From positions 1-11,042 of the forward strand of contig JAUWRC010000038.1 in assembly GCA_030610745.1 (NCBI GenBank): a stretch of DNA of 11,042 bases, in the 5' to 3' direction. The DNA comes from Clostridia bacterium. Lineage in GTDB: Bacteria > Aerophobota > Aerophobia > Aerophobales > AE-B3A. Below are positions 1 through 7,205 of the stretch, one piece after another (the stretch's first letter is position 1; every line of letters begins with the position of its first letter). Made by a program: the position numbers and the translations under genes. The notes under the pieces are model-generated. The model saw nothing but the letters and a program-made list of their open reading frames with translations, was not told where the DNA came from and did not search any database.

Positions 1-360
1 TTCCTCTTTGCTGAATTTCTCATATACTGTGTGCAAAGTAGTTATCAGGGGAATATGGAAGGACTTAAGCTTATAGAGCAAAGAAATTATACTCATTTTC
101 TTACATCCTCCATACAAGCCATATTCATGTTGAATGTGGACCAGCTCAGGATTAATCTTCGCTATGGTTTTAGATATTTTTTCGGCTAAGTCTAAGTCGT
201 CGGCCTTGAATACCGCATAAACCCGCCTGCCTTTAGCCCCAAATTGGCTAACTACATGAATTTCATTTTTGAGAGACCTTAGTTCTTTAACAAGATAAGA
301 GGTGTAGGTGGCAATTCCACATTTGATAGGTGGATAAGTAGAAATTATAGCTATCTTCAA
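1..360 (-). CDS. Glycosyltransferase family 4, N-terminal part (cut by window edge)
   Basis: The first 120 codons of a GT-B-fold glycosyltransferase are present and the gene runs off the left edge. The start reads (M)KIAIISTYPP followed by a CGIATYT motif, the glycine-rich donor/acceptor loop typical of GT4 N-terminal domains. A VHIQHEYGLYGG stretch near residues 80-91 is also common in this family. The start is TTG at 360. An in-frame TGA lies five codons upstream (375-373) with no other start codon between, and GAGGGA sits five bases before the TTG. It follows the previous glycosyltransferase after 19 bases and is the last visible gene of the glucosylglycerate operon. The catalytic C-terminal domain is outside the window, so donor and acceptor are unknown. 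By context it may extend or use glucosylglycerate; that is inference. Confidence 0.85.
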   Translation of the reverse strand, partial: MKIAIISTYPPIKCGIATYTSYLVKELRSLKNEIHVVSQFGAKGRRVYAVFKADDLDLAEKISKTIAKINPELVHIQHEYGLYGGCKKMSIISLLYKLKSFHIPLITTLHTVYEKFSKEE

Positions 361-379
361 TTGTTTCCCTCGTCAATGA

Positions 380-1615
380 TTAATTGGTGAGTAAATCCTT
401 TAGATAATTCTTATAAATGACTTCCCAGGAAAAGTTAAATAAGACACGTTTAAACATGAGGTGGGTTGGCTGTGCATTAAGATACTCTATTATCTTTTGG
501 GCAATATGGGAAGGATTATCATCCAGCTTAAAAAGTAAAGCCTGACCTCTTACCAGCTCTGATAGTGGCGCTATGTCGCTCGAGGCGATAGGTATCTTCA
601 TTGCTGCTGCTTCCAAAAGTGGAATCCCGAACCCTTCCTCGGAAGAAGTAATCAAGAGTAGATCACAAATCTTGTAAAGGTCTTGCAGTTTTCGATATCC
701 AATCTTTAGTTCATGCTGCTTCTCCAGGTCCTTGAGGAAGAGAATATGCTCTTCCAGTTCCATCTCTTTTACAAAATTATGCAAGTGGTGGTAATATTTC
801 TTTACTTCAGAATTATGCGGGTCAGGAGGTGCGGTTATCAATAGTTTACATTTTTTACCTGAAGCAGTCAGTTCTTTAGTTATTTTTATGGCTAATTCAT
901 AATTTTTTCTCTTAACAATCCTCCCAGGAAAGAACATAACCACATCGTCATGAAAAAGCCTCTTATCACAGACTATTTTCCACACCGGCTCTGATATTCT
1001 TAAGAATGATTTTATGTCTATGCCATTAGGAATGACCTTAATTAGATTCTCTGAGGCGCCGAAAAGCTGGCAGAGCTGCTTTTTTCTCCACTCTGAGATG
1101 GTAATGTAAGTGACCTTTTCATTAAACTTACTCAAGAGACTCCAGGGATATCGATGAGGACTCTGGGTACGATAATCAGGGTTAATCAGAGTAGTATCAT
1201 GACACCAGAGGTAAAAGCGGAGCCTGTGGTGAAGTTCACTGATGATTTTATCTAAAGCAGAGGTTAAGGCGAGGTTAAAGTGCATAGTCATAACATTATG
1301 TATGATGCAGATGTCTATCCCTTCCAGGCAGCGTTTAACTTTGGTATAAATAATCTCCCTTAACCTCTGGAAACGCTCCGAGACAACACCATCCTTTAAC
1401 TCTTTGTTTATGGCTTCATTTTCTGGCCAGCTAGAGCCAATTTCGGGAATAATATCTATTTGTATATTCTTTTCTCTATCTTCCCCTGCTCCAGCGATGA
1501 TTTTTATTCTGTACTCATTCCTCGCCAGAATTTCAGCCTGTCCTTTTATAATAAACTCCACTCCCCCTATCACAGGAGGGTAGGAGTAATGCAGGATAGC
1601 TACCGATGTTTTCAT
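380..1615 (-). CDS. Glycosyltransferase family 4 (GT-B fold), possibly acting on glucosylglycerate
   Basis: A complete 411-residue retaining GT4 enzyme. The N-terminal domain opens with the strand VAILHYSYPP and the glycine loop IGGVE (residues 16-20). The linker shows VIPNGIDIKSF (193-203), the usual start of the C-terminal donor domain. FFPGRIVKRKN (227-237) carries the R231/K236 pair expected to hold the nucleotide-sugar phosphates. EEGFGIPLLEA contains the E-x7-E motif (E326, E334). There is no signal peptide or membrane segment, so it should be cytosolic. The ATG overlaps the stop of the phosphatase gene as ATGA, implying translational coupling. GT4 enzymes encoded beside GpgS include mannosylglucosylglycerate-type synthases in Petrotoga, so a mannosyl- or glucosyltransferase acting on glucosylglycerate is plausible. 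The sequence does not fix sugar or acceptor, and a polysaccharide or lipid role is possible. Confidence 0.9.
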   Translation of the reverse strand: MKTSVAILHYSYPPVIGGVEFIIKGQAEILARNEYRIKIIAGAGEDREKNIQIDIIPEIGSSWPENEAINKELKDGVVSERFQRLREIIYTKVKRCLEGIDICIIHNVMTMHFNLALTSALDKIISELHHRLRFYLWCHDTTLINPDYRTQSPHRYPWSLLSKFNEKVTYITISEWRKKQLCQLFGASENLIKVIPNGIDIKSFLRISEPVWKIVCDKRLFHDDVVMFFPGRIVKRKNYELAIKITKELTASGKKCKLLITAPPDPHNSEVKKYYHHLHNFVKEMELEEHILFLKDLEKQHELKIGYRKLQDLYKICDLLLITSSEEGFGIPLLEAAAMKIPIASSDIAPLSELVRGQALLFKLDDNPSHIAQKIIEYLNAQPTHLMFKRVLFNFSWEVIYKNYLKDLLTN

Positions 1616-2166
1616 AAGGAGAATCTCTCAATTTGAGCATTCTTGGGCAGTCTTTCCCAGAGCATATCCAGGGAGTTGTCTTTCTCCAGGATTGATTTTA
1701 TTAAAGCATTGATAACTTTATGAGCCACTATCACTGTTGTTCCTTTTCTCGGTAAAATATTTTCAGCCCAGAACTCTTTTACCTTCTTAAATATTTCTCT
1801 TACGCTTTTTCCTTCCGGAGGTGTAACCGAAGTAGGATCTTTTTTCCATTTTGAGTAAAAATCTGGATATAATCTTCTCACCTCTGAAACTCTCATTCCC
1901 TCCCACTTTCCTTGTCCAAGCTCATCCAGTCTGGGATCAGTCAGAACTTTTAATTTATGAAGCTCGGCTATCTCAATAGCAGTATTATAGGCTCGGGAAA
2001 GTCTACTAGAATAAATATGGTCAATAACTGTATGAGCCAGTCTTAAAGCAATCTCTTGTGCCTCTCTTTTCCCTCGTTCATTTAAAGGAATATCCAGCCC
2101 ACCCTGGATCCTATTTTCTCGATTCCAATCTGTCTGGCCGTGCCGCACTAAAATTATTTTTTTCAA
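1612..2166 (-). CDS. gpgP: Histidine phosphatase superfamily protein, probable glucosyl-3-phosphoglycerate phosphatase
   Basis: A 184-residue phosphatase of the phosphoglycerate-mutase-like branch. LVRHGQTDWN holds the phosphohistidine H9 with R8 and G10. SSRLSRAY supplies R58, DELGQGKWEG the acid E82, and VIVAHKV the second histidine H149, completing the active site. The start is TTG, preceded by AGAGGG six bases upstream. No better start exists, because RHG begins only eight codons in. The gene begins inside the 3' end of gpgS (56-base overlap) and ends in an ATGA overlap with the glycosyltransferase. Mycobacterial GpgP belongs to this superfamily, so the location next to GpgS suggests removal of phosphate from glucosyl-3-phosphoglycerate to give glucosylglycerate. 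The superfamily is broad (cofactor-independent mutases, CobC-type enzymes), so the substrate is inferred from context. Confidence 0.85.
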   Translation of the reverse strand: MKKIILVRHGQTDWNRENRIQGGLDIPLNERGKREAQEIALRLAHTVIDHIYSSRLSRAYNTAIEIAELHKLKVLTDPRLDELGQGKWEGMRVSEVRRLYPDFYSKWKKDPTSVTPPEGKSVREIFKKVKEFWAENILPRKGTTVIVAHKVINALIKSILEKDNSLDMLWERLPKNAQIERFSL

Positions 2167-3154
2167 TATTAGCCCTCTTACGCCGATATTGCTCCACAGT
2201 AATCATAGGAGGCCTTTCAATGAAAGTGAATTCCTCCTTTTTCAAAAAAATCTCCTCTTCCCGTGTCTTAACAAGTCTAAATTCACTGGGGAGCTTTTTC
2301 TCCAAAGAGATAATATCTTGCTGCTGGAGTTTTGTAAAAAAGGTATGAAGTATAGCAAATGACATTTTGCTTAAGGCAGGTAAACTTTGGTTTCTATGGA
2401 CTCTTCTATCCAGATCTACCTGGGCCAGACTCTTCAGTCCATATTTTTCATAAATATCTATAAGTAGACCTATTTCTACTCCATAACCAACTCGGAAGGG
2501 AACTGCCTCCAGAACCTCTCTTCTGCCAGCATATTCACCCGACAAAGGCTGTAGAAACCCGGAGAGTTCTGGATAAAAGCTAGCCAAAAGAGGCCTGATT
2601 AATATTTCCGTGACCCTGCCCCCGCCTGAAGGTCTCATCCTTTTTTTCATCATTAAAGGTCTCTCGTAGAATGCCTTGACATATTTGAGATGGTCATGTT
2701 CTAAAAGCGGCCCCACTATCCCATAGACAAATTTAGGATGGATATTTTTAATATCGGCATCTACCCAGACGATTATGTCTCCTTCAAGAAGATAAAGGCT
2801 CTTCCAAAGACTATTTCCTTTGCCCGGGATAACTCTTTTGCCTCTAACAACTTCAAACCCCTGAAGATGATCATCAGCTAGGTAAACCTTAGCTCCAGCC
2901 TCAGCGGCCAATTCCCTCGTTCTATCAGTAGAAGCGCTATCCACAACCACAATCTCATCTAACAATGGATACTCTATTTGCAGTTTTCCTTTTATTACAT
3001 TAATCTCTTCAGCGATTGTTTCTTCTTCATTTAGCGTAGGGAAACCTAAACTAATTTTAAGCTCCTTCTTTTCCTTTAATCTAACAAGTTTTCCTATATC
3101 GGAAAAAGAAGAATGGTGATAAGTGTTAGTTTTAAGCCAGCCATTTACTTTCAT
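2111..3154 (-). CDS. gpgS: Glucosyl-3-phosphoglycerate synthase (GT81)
   Basis: Transfers glucose from an NDP-glucose donor to 3-phosphoglycerate, the committed step of glucosylglycerate synthesis, in the cytosol. The 347-residue protein has a GT-A fold. GFPTLNEEETI (38-48) begins the nucleotide-binding domain, VVDSASTDRT (70-79) carries a uracil/ribose-contacting Asp, and VDADIKN (131-137) is the DxD metal site. The family signature is clear: GGGRVTEILIRPLL (177-190), LQPLSGEYAGRRE (201-213), GYGVEIGLLIDI (223-234) and DLDRRVHRNQ (247-256), whose H253 is the expected metal ligand. The start ATG overlaps the TetR stop by four bases. The last 18 or so residues, after the conserved domain, overlap the phosphatase gene and are poorly conserved in type. 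Length is slightly above the roughly 320 residues of characterised members. Identification is firm at family level. Confidence 0.95.
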   Translation of the reverse strand: MKVNGWLKTNTYHHSSFSDIGKLVRLKEKKELKISLGFPTLNEEETIAEEINVIKGKLQIEYPLLDEIVVVDSASTDRTRELAAEAGAKVYLADDHLQGFEVVRGKRVIPGKGNSLWKSLYLLEGDIIVWVDADIKNIHPKFVYGIVGPLLEHDHLKYVKAFYERPLMMKKRMRPSGGGRVTEILIRPLLASFYPELSGFLQPLSGEYAGRREVLEAVPFRVGYGVEIGLLIDIYEKYGLKSLAQVDLDRRVHRNQSLPALSKMSFAILHTFFTKLQQQDIISLEKKLPSEFRLVKTREEEIFLKKEEFTFIERPPMITVEQYRRKRANIEKNNFSAARPDRLESRK

Positions 3155-3786
3155 GATTTCACCTCTTGTAAACCTTCTTTCTCTACACTCCCCCCTTGAA
3201 TTCCTCTAAGATAAATGTTCCAAAACCGCTCTTCGTGCTCTAATAGTTCCTTTGGTAACCTCATCAAATAATTCAGGGAGGTGAGGCCATATATGAGGCC
3301 AGAAAGCATTGAAGCAGCAGCGCCAGCATCAATATCTTCCCTTATAACATGAGCTTTTTGTCCTTCTCGAATAATGCCCTCCACGTTTTGAATATAACTA
3401 TTGACCAGAGTGATTAATCTTTTCTGCAGAGGTTTGTCTCCTAAATGTGAGAAAATCAAGCTTACTACTACGGCTACTTCCTTTTGTCTTTTGGGAGAGC
3501 ACAGGTGGCTGCGAAGAAGAGTTTCCGTTATCTTCAGAGGATTTTCTTTGCGGCGCTTCACCTTAGTTAATGACCGAATGAGATTAGTTTCCAGGACTCT
3601 CACCAAGGTTTCCATAATTTCCTTTTTATTTTTGAAATGTCTATATATAGACCCTTCCGTTACTCCCATCTTCCCGGCGATATTAGCAAGGGTAAGTTTT
3701 CGCGACTGTTTGCTCAAAATAAGATCCACCGCGCACTCTATAATTTCTTTTCTTCTTATCTCTTTTTTCTTTCTTTCTACTGCCAT
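3151..3786 (-). CDS. TetR/AcrR-family transcriptional regulator
   Basis: A 211-residue one-component regulator. The basic N-terminus is followed by a helix-turn-helix at about residues 31-52 (LTLANIAGKMGVTEGSIYRHF), the canonical TetR pattern with IYRHF in the recognition helix and NKKEIM after it. The rest is a helical ligand and dimerisation domain with no recognisable effector pocket. The gene comes first in the operon and overlaps gpgS by ATGA, so it is co-transcribed with the biosynthetic genes. Start ATG at 3786 has a weak GTGAG five bases upstream. The inverted repeat immediately downstream of the predicted promoter is a good candidate operator, implying autorepression. The ligand is unknown; an osmotic, nitrogen-related or metabolite signal would suit a compatible-solute operon, but nothing in the sequence shows this. 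Confidence 0.93.
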   Translation of the reverse strand: MAVERKKKEIRRKEIIECAVDLILSKQSRKLTLANIAGKMGVTEGSIYRHFKNKKEIMETLVRVLETNLIRSLTKVKRRKENPLKITETLLRSHLCSPKRQKEVAVVVSLIFSHLGDKPLQKRLITLVNSYIQNVEGIIREGQKAHVIREDIDAGAAASMLSGLIYGLTSLNYLMRLPKELLEHEERFWNIYLRGIQGGSVEKEGLQEVKS

Positions 3787-3891
3787 CGTTTCTCACACTT
3801 TATGCGTATCTCGTATAGTTTTCTCAGACGTAGTTCTTTACTTTTTGCTAACAACTGTCTGGATGTGACCAATAAAAATAAAGTAATTTAT

Positions 3892-3906
3892 AGTCTATAA
3901 AAGACT
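3892..3906 (-). promoter_or_regulatory. Small stem-loop in the tetR leader
   Basis: AGTCT-N5-AGACT forms a perfect 5-bp stem with a 5-base loop. If transcription starts near 3944 it lies in the untranslated leader, about 40 bases into the transcript and about 105 bases before the tetR ATG. It is short and AT-rich, with no adjacent T-tract to make it a terminator. Function unknown; chance is possible. Confidence 0.3.
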
Positions 3907-3927
3907 GTATTTATCTACTTTATCATC

Positions 3928-3949
3928 TAAGTAAGTTTTCATTTACTTA
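3928..3949. promoter_or_regulatory. Candidate TetR operator (22-bp inverted repeat)
   Basis: TAAGTAA-N8-TTACTTA is a perfect inverted repeat with 7-bp arms, the size and symmetry usual for TetR-family operators. On the minus strand it begins one base after the -10 box of the tetR promoter and so covers the predicted transcription start. Bound protein would block RNA polymerase. The most likely binder is the TetR protein encoded immediately downstream. It is about 180 bases from the plus-strand promoter, so it need not control that operon. Confidence 0.65.
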
Positions 3950-3950
3950 C

Positions 3951-3978
3951 ATTGTAGCTGATATTTTAACATTGTCAA
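3951..3978 (-). promoter_or_regulatory. Sigma-70-type promoter for tetR-gpgS-gpgP-glycosyltransferase operon
   Basis: On the minus strand a consensus TTGACA (3978-3973) and TACAAT (3956-3951) are separated by 16 bases. Transcription should start near 3944, leaving a leader of about 158 bases before the tetR ATG. The match is strong: a perfect -35 and five of six bases at -10. The inverted repeat lies directly downstream. Confidence 0.65.
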
Positions 3979-4128
3979 TATCACTTGAGTATTTCTTGAA
4001 TACTTTTTATTTGTCTATTTGAGAAATACTGAGGAATAGAATGCTATGGATGTTATGGAGATATTTTGACGATGAAAAAGTTGAGAATTTTTCTTTTTTC
4101 GTTGATTTTAACTATTTTTAAGAAAAAC

Positions 4129-4157
4129 TTGACTCACAACAGCTAAACTACTAGAAT
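4129..4157 (+). promoter_or_regulatory. Sigma-70-type promoter for aminotransferase-aroA'-aroB'-HAD operon
   Basis: TTGACT (4129-4134) and TAGAAT (4152-4157) are separated by exactly 17 bases. The start would be near 4164, giving a leader of about 36 bases before the ATG at 4201, with AAAGAG as a weak ribosome binding site at 4187-4192. No operator-like repeat overlaps this promoter. Confidence 0.6.
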
Positions 4158-4200
4158 TAAGACAAGTAAATGGTGACATGAACTAAGAAAGAGATTAAAT

Positions 4201-5394
4201 ATGAAAATTAATATAAACCCAAATGTCCATCCTATAATAAGGGCCCCTTATCCATTTGATGAAGTCAGAAAGAACCTCCAAATGGCAAGGGAGAAGTTCC
4301 CTCAAGACTATATCGTTGATTTCGGAGTGGGTGATCCCACAGAGCCTGTTCCAAAAATTGTAAGGCGCAAAATCACCGATGCAATCGAGATTAGAAAAAG
4401 TTCTGGATATCCAAGTTCATTAGATCCATTAGGCCATCCCGAATTGAAAGTTCAAATTTCAAATTGGTTTCTAAAGCGTTTTGGTGTTAAAATAGAGCTT
4501 GATTTCATAACAGTAACCTATGGTGCAAAATACACCTCTTTCCACCTGCCTCTATATTTTATTAATCCGAAAGCTGGAGAGTATTGTTTAATTCCAAATC
4601 CAGGGTATCCTCCCTATACAGATGGCGCCCTTCTTTCAGGTGCAAGTATTTATTATTTGAATTTGACAGAAGAGAATAATTTCGAAATTGACTTAGAAGT
4701 AGTTCCTGAAGAAATCGCTAAAAAATCAAAACTGCTTTTTTTGAACTCTCCCCATTCCCCGACTGGAAGGTCTTATTCCTATAAGAGGCTTGAGGGGATA
4801 GTTAAATACTGCCTGAAAAATGAGATTATCATTGTTTCAGATGAGTGTTACTCTGAGCTTTACTTTAATAAACCTCCCCTTAGTATATTCAATATCGCTG
4901 GAGCAAAAGAGTGCTCCATAGTTCTTAATTCACTGTCAAAAAGAAGTGCAATGACATCACTCGTTATTGGATTTTTTGCCTCCTTCAACCCGGAGCTGCG
5001 AGGAGTTTTTAATTCAATAAGTAGTAAATCAACTCAAGGAGTGGCAAATATTATTCAGGATGGAGGAAAAGCAGCCTATTCAGATGAAACTCATGTGGAG
5101 AAGATGAGAGAAAGTTATAAGGAAAAACTATCCATTCTCTTACCAGCATTAAAAAGATATGGCTTTAATCCCATAGAGCCTGATGGTACCTTTTTTCTTT
5201 GGGTCAAAGTTCCCGTCGGTGAGACATCTATGGATTTTTCTAAGAAATTGCTTTTGGAGAAAGGAATTAATACCGTACCCGGTAATCTGATTAGCCATGA
5301 ATTTCAAGGGGTAAATCCAGGGTCTGGATTTCTTCGATTTGCCCTGGTTCCAGGTGTAGATGATGTAAGAAAAGCTACCCAGCGACTAGGATAA
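4201..5394 (+). CDS. Fold-type I aminotransferase (class I/II; LL-diaminopimelate / aspartate aminotransferase-like)
   Basis: A 397-residue PLP enzyme. Recognisable elements in order: VDFGVGDPTEPVP (39-51); GYPSSLDPLGHPELK (69-83), the substrate-side loop; LNSPHSPTG (181-189) with N182; SDECYSEL (213-220) with PLP-contacting D214 and Y217; NSLSKRSAM (243-251) with Schiff-base K247; and LRFAL (378-382), whose R379 should bind the substrate carboxylate. The SLSKRS form resembles DapC- and DapL-type enzymes. The usual Arg eight residues after the lysine is Val255 here. It is the first gene of the operon, 12 bases before aroA'. It might provide aspartate (a precursor of aspartate semialdehyde, an AroA' substrate), transaminate an aromatic keto acid, or act on the pathway product. 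Its G+C is lower than that of the next genes. Substrate unresolved. Confidence 0.85.
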   Translation: MKININPNVHPIIRAPYPFDEVRKNLQMAREKFPQDYIVDFGVGDPTEPVPKIVRRKITDAIEIRKSSGYPSSLDPLGHPELKVQISNWFLKRFGVKIELDFITVTYGAKYTSFHLPLYFINPKAGEYCLIPNPGYPPYTDGALLSGASIYYLNLTEENNFEIDLEVVPEEIAKKSKLLFLNSPHSPTGRSYSYKRLEGIVKYCLKNEIIIVSDECYSELYFNKPPLSIFNIAGAKECSIVLNSLSKRSAMTSLVIGFFASFNPELRGVFNSISSKSTQGVANIIQDGGKAAYSDETHVEKMRESYKEKLSILLPALKRYGFNPIEPDGTFFLWVKVPVGETSMDFSKKLLLEKGINTVPGNLISHEFQGVNPGSGFLRFALVPGVDDVRKATQRLG

Positions 5395-5406
5395 GGAGGA
5401 AATATT

Positions 5407-6198
5407 ATGTTTGGGAAAGTAATTAGAATGGAACGAATTATAGATCGAAATTCAGGAAGAACGGTCATAATCCCTATGGATCATGGGATTACTATGGGTC
5501 CAATAGAGGGTCTAGAAAATATGAAAGAGACTACAGATAAAATGGTAAAGGGGGGAGCAAACGCTATTCTTCTTCATAAAGGCATTGTCGGAGCTGGTCA
5601 TAGAGGAAGAGGGAAAGACATAGGGTTGATTGTTCATCTATCAGGAAGCACCACTATGAGTCCTGACCCTAATACCAAGGTACCAGTATGTACAGTAGAA
5701 GAAGCAATCAGATTGGGTGCAGATGCTGTTTCTGTCCAAATAAATCTGGGAGCAGAAACTGAGACTGAGATGCTAAGACATCTAGGCCAGGTTTCGAAAG
5801 CTTGTCAGGATTGGGGTATGCCTTTATTGGCTATGATGTATACTAGAGGAAAAAAAATCGACAGTGAATTTAATGTGAAGTTTGTCAAACACGCAGCCCG
5901 AGTGGGAGCTGAGCTGGGAGCTGATATAGTCAAAGTGAACTACACCGGCAGTGCAGAGACTTTTCGTCAGGTAACCAGAGGCTGCCCAGTTCCCGTAGTC
6001 ATCGCCGGTGGGGAGAAGGTAGAAACTGATATGGACCTTTTCCGGATGGTGGAAGGAGCACTGGCAGGTGGTGCGGCTGGTGTATCGATTGGAAGGAATG
6101 CATTTCAACACAGAGACCCGGTTAAGATAGTACGAGCCATTGTAAAAATGGTCCATAAAAATACATCCCCCCAGGAAGCAATGAGGCAGCTGCAATGA
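5407..6198 (+). CDS. aroA': 2-amino-3,7-dideoxy-D-threo-hept-6-ulosonate synthase (archaeal-type AroA')
   Basis: A 263-residue class I (Schiff-base) TIM-barrel aldolase of the archaeal FbaB/AroA' family. In archaea this enzyme joins L-aspartate semialdehyde to a 6-deoxy-5-ketofructose-1-phosphate-derived unit, making the seven-carbon amino sugar that feeds 3-dehydroquinate synthase II. Key residues are visible: D25-H26 in IPMDHG, Y145 in AMMYTRG, and Schiff-base K176 in DIVKVNYTG. Their spacing matches the Asp33/Tyr153/Lys184 set of Methanocaldococcus MJ0400 with a constant offset of eight. GGEK and GVSIGRNAFQ (near the end) form the phosphate site. A perfect GGAGG lies at 5395-5399, seven bases before the ATG. 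Coupled by an ATGA overlap to aroB'. A fructose-bisphosphate aldolase is the alternative, but the aroB' neighbour argues against it. Confidence 0.9.
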   Translation: MFGKVIRMERIIDRNSGRTVIIPMDHGITMGPIEGLENMKETTDKMVKGGANAILLHKGIVGAGHRGRGKDIGLIVHLSGSTTMSPDPNTKVPVCTVEEAIRLGADAVSVQINLGAETETEMLRHLGQVSKACQDWGMPLLAMMYTRGKKIDSEFNVKFVKHAARVGAELGADIVKVNYTGSAETFRQVTRGCPVPVVIAGGEKVETDMDLFRMVEGALAGGAAGVSIGRNAFQHRDPVKIVRAIVKMVHKNTSPQEAMRQLQ

Positions 6199-7190
6199 AA
6201 AAAGTATGGGTAAATGTTGTCCCCTGGAATAAAGAGGTAGCTATTACCGCCCTGGAAAGTGGAGCTGATGCTCTTCTTGTGCCCAAGGGATTCGGTGAGA
6301 AGGTGAAAGAGCTAGGGATGATAAAGACTATTGCTCCTGATGGGGATATAAAGCTGGGAAAGCAGGTTATCCAGTTTGAAATAAGTAGTAAGGAAGATGA
6401 AAAAACTGCTCTCAAACTGAGCAAGTCCAAGACTCTCATTCTTAAAATGAGCGATTGGACAATTATTCCTCTGGAAAATTTAATCGCTCAAACCCAAGGG
6501 TTAATAGCCCAGGTAAAAGATGCTAAAGAGGCTAAGACAGCTCTAGGAATCCTGGAAAAAGGGGTGGACGGAGTTTTTCTTAATACTACCGATCTAAATG
6601 AAGTCAAGAAGACGGTCAGTTTAGTGAAAAATGCCTCCATTTCTCTTGAGCTTCAGGTGGCCCGTATAAAAAAGAAAGAGCCACTGGCCATGGGAGACAG
6701 GGTCTGTATTGATACCTGTACTAACATGGGGCTAGGAGAGGGAATACTGGTAGGAAACAGCAGCAGAGCTCTATTTTTGGTTCATTCTGAAAGTGTAGAA
6801 AACCCCTATGTAGAGGCGCGTCCATTTAGAGTTAATGCCGGAGCTGTCCATGCCTATACCCTGGTAGCTGAGGGTAAAACCAAATATTTGTCCGAACTTA
6901 AATCTGGAGACGAAGCTCTGGTTGTGAATAGCCAGGGGGAGACCAAGCTGGCAGTAATAGGAAGAACAAAAATAGAAAGAAGACCTCTTATGTTGGTGGA
7001 GGCAGAGACGGGAGAGGGAGAAAGGGTATCTTTAATTCTTCAGAATGCAGAGACAATAAGGTTAACTCAACCGAAGGGAAATCCAATTTCAGTTGTGGAA
7101 TTAGAAGAAGGCAGCGAAGTCCTGGTTTACCTGGAAAAAGGAGGCCGCCATTTTGGAATGAAGGTTGAGGAGACCATAACCGAGAAATGA
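6195..7190 (+). CDS. aroB': 3-dehydroquinate synthase II (archaeal-type AroB')
   Basis: A 331-residue member of the DHQ synthase II family, unrelated to the usual bacterial AroB. It performs NAD-dependent oxidative deamination and cyclisation of the AroA' product to 3-dehydroquinate. Family blocks are present: WVNVVPWNKEVAITALESG (5-23), GDRVCIDTCTNMGLGEG (near 172-188), VGNSSRALFLVHSE, ENPYVEARPFRVNAGAVHAY, IERRPLMLVEAE, LQNAETIRL and the C-terminal GGRHFGMKVEE. No frameshift or truncation is visible. It overlaps aroA' by ATGA, so the two products are coupled. Related bacterial pairs (GriI/GriH of Streptomyces griseus) instead produce 3-amino-4-hydroxybenzoate, so the end product here is not settled by sequence alone. 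Confidence 0.94.
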   Translation: MKKVWVNVVPWNKEVAITALESGADALLVPKGFGEKVKELGMIKTIAPDGDIKLGKQVIQFEISSKEDEKTALKLSKSKTLILKMSDWTIIPLENLIAQTQGLIAQVKDAKEAKTALGILEKGVDGVFLNTTDLNEVKKTVSLVKNASISLELQVARIKKKEPLAMGDRVCIDTCTNMGLGEGILVGNSSRALFLVHSESVENPYVEARPFRVNAGAVHAYTLVAEGKTKYLSELKSGDEALVVNSQGETKLAVIGRTKIERRPLMLVEAETGEGERVSLILQNAETIRLTQPKGNPISVVELEEGSEVLVYLEKGGRHFGMKVEETITEK

Positions 7191-7205
7191 GGAGCTCCTA
7201 ATACA

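Larger units (their letters stand above)
3787..4200. other. Divergent intergenic control region (414 bases)
   Basis: Very AT-rich spacer between the minus-strand tetR-gpgS operon and the plus-strand aminotransferase operon. It holds one convincing promoter for each direction and a 22-bp inverted repeat placed over the tetR transcription start. It also has a small stem-loop in the tetR leader. No credible protein-coding gene or known riboswitch was recognised in it. Confidence 0.8.

Noticed and set aside
3401..3900. Plus-strand ORFs of 155 and 87 codons opposite the TetR gene.
   Set aside because: They are antisense to a clear TetR reading frame, have low-complexity Phe/Ser/Leu composition and show no recognisable domain.
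3988..4008. AGTATT-N5-AATACT followed by TTTTT, a terminator-like hairpin.
   Set aside because: The stem is entirely weak A/T apart from two pairs, and no plus-strand gene ends upstream of it.
4072..4146. 24-codon ORF (MKKLRIFLFS start) upstream of the aminotransferase, resembling a signal peptide or a Phe-containing leader peptide.
   Set aside because: The predicted -35 and spacer of the operon promoter overlap its end, so it would not be on the main transcript. There is no well-placed ribosome site and no attenuator-like alternating hairpins follow it. The hydrophobic run is expected from T-rich DNA.
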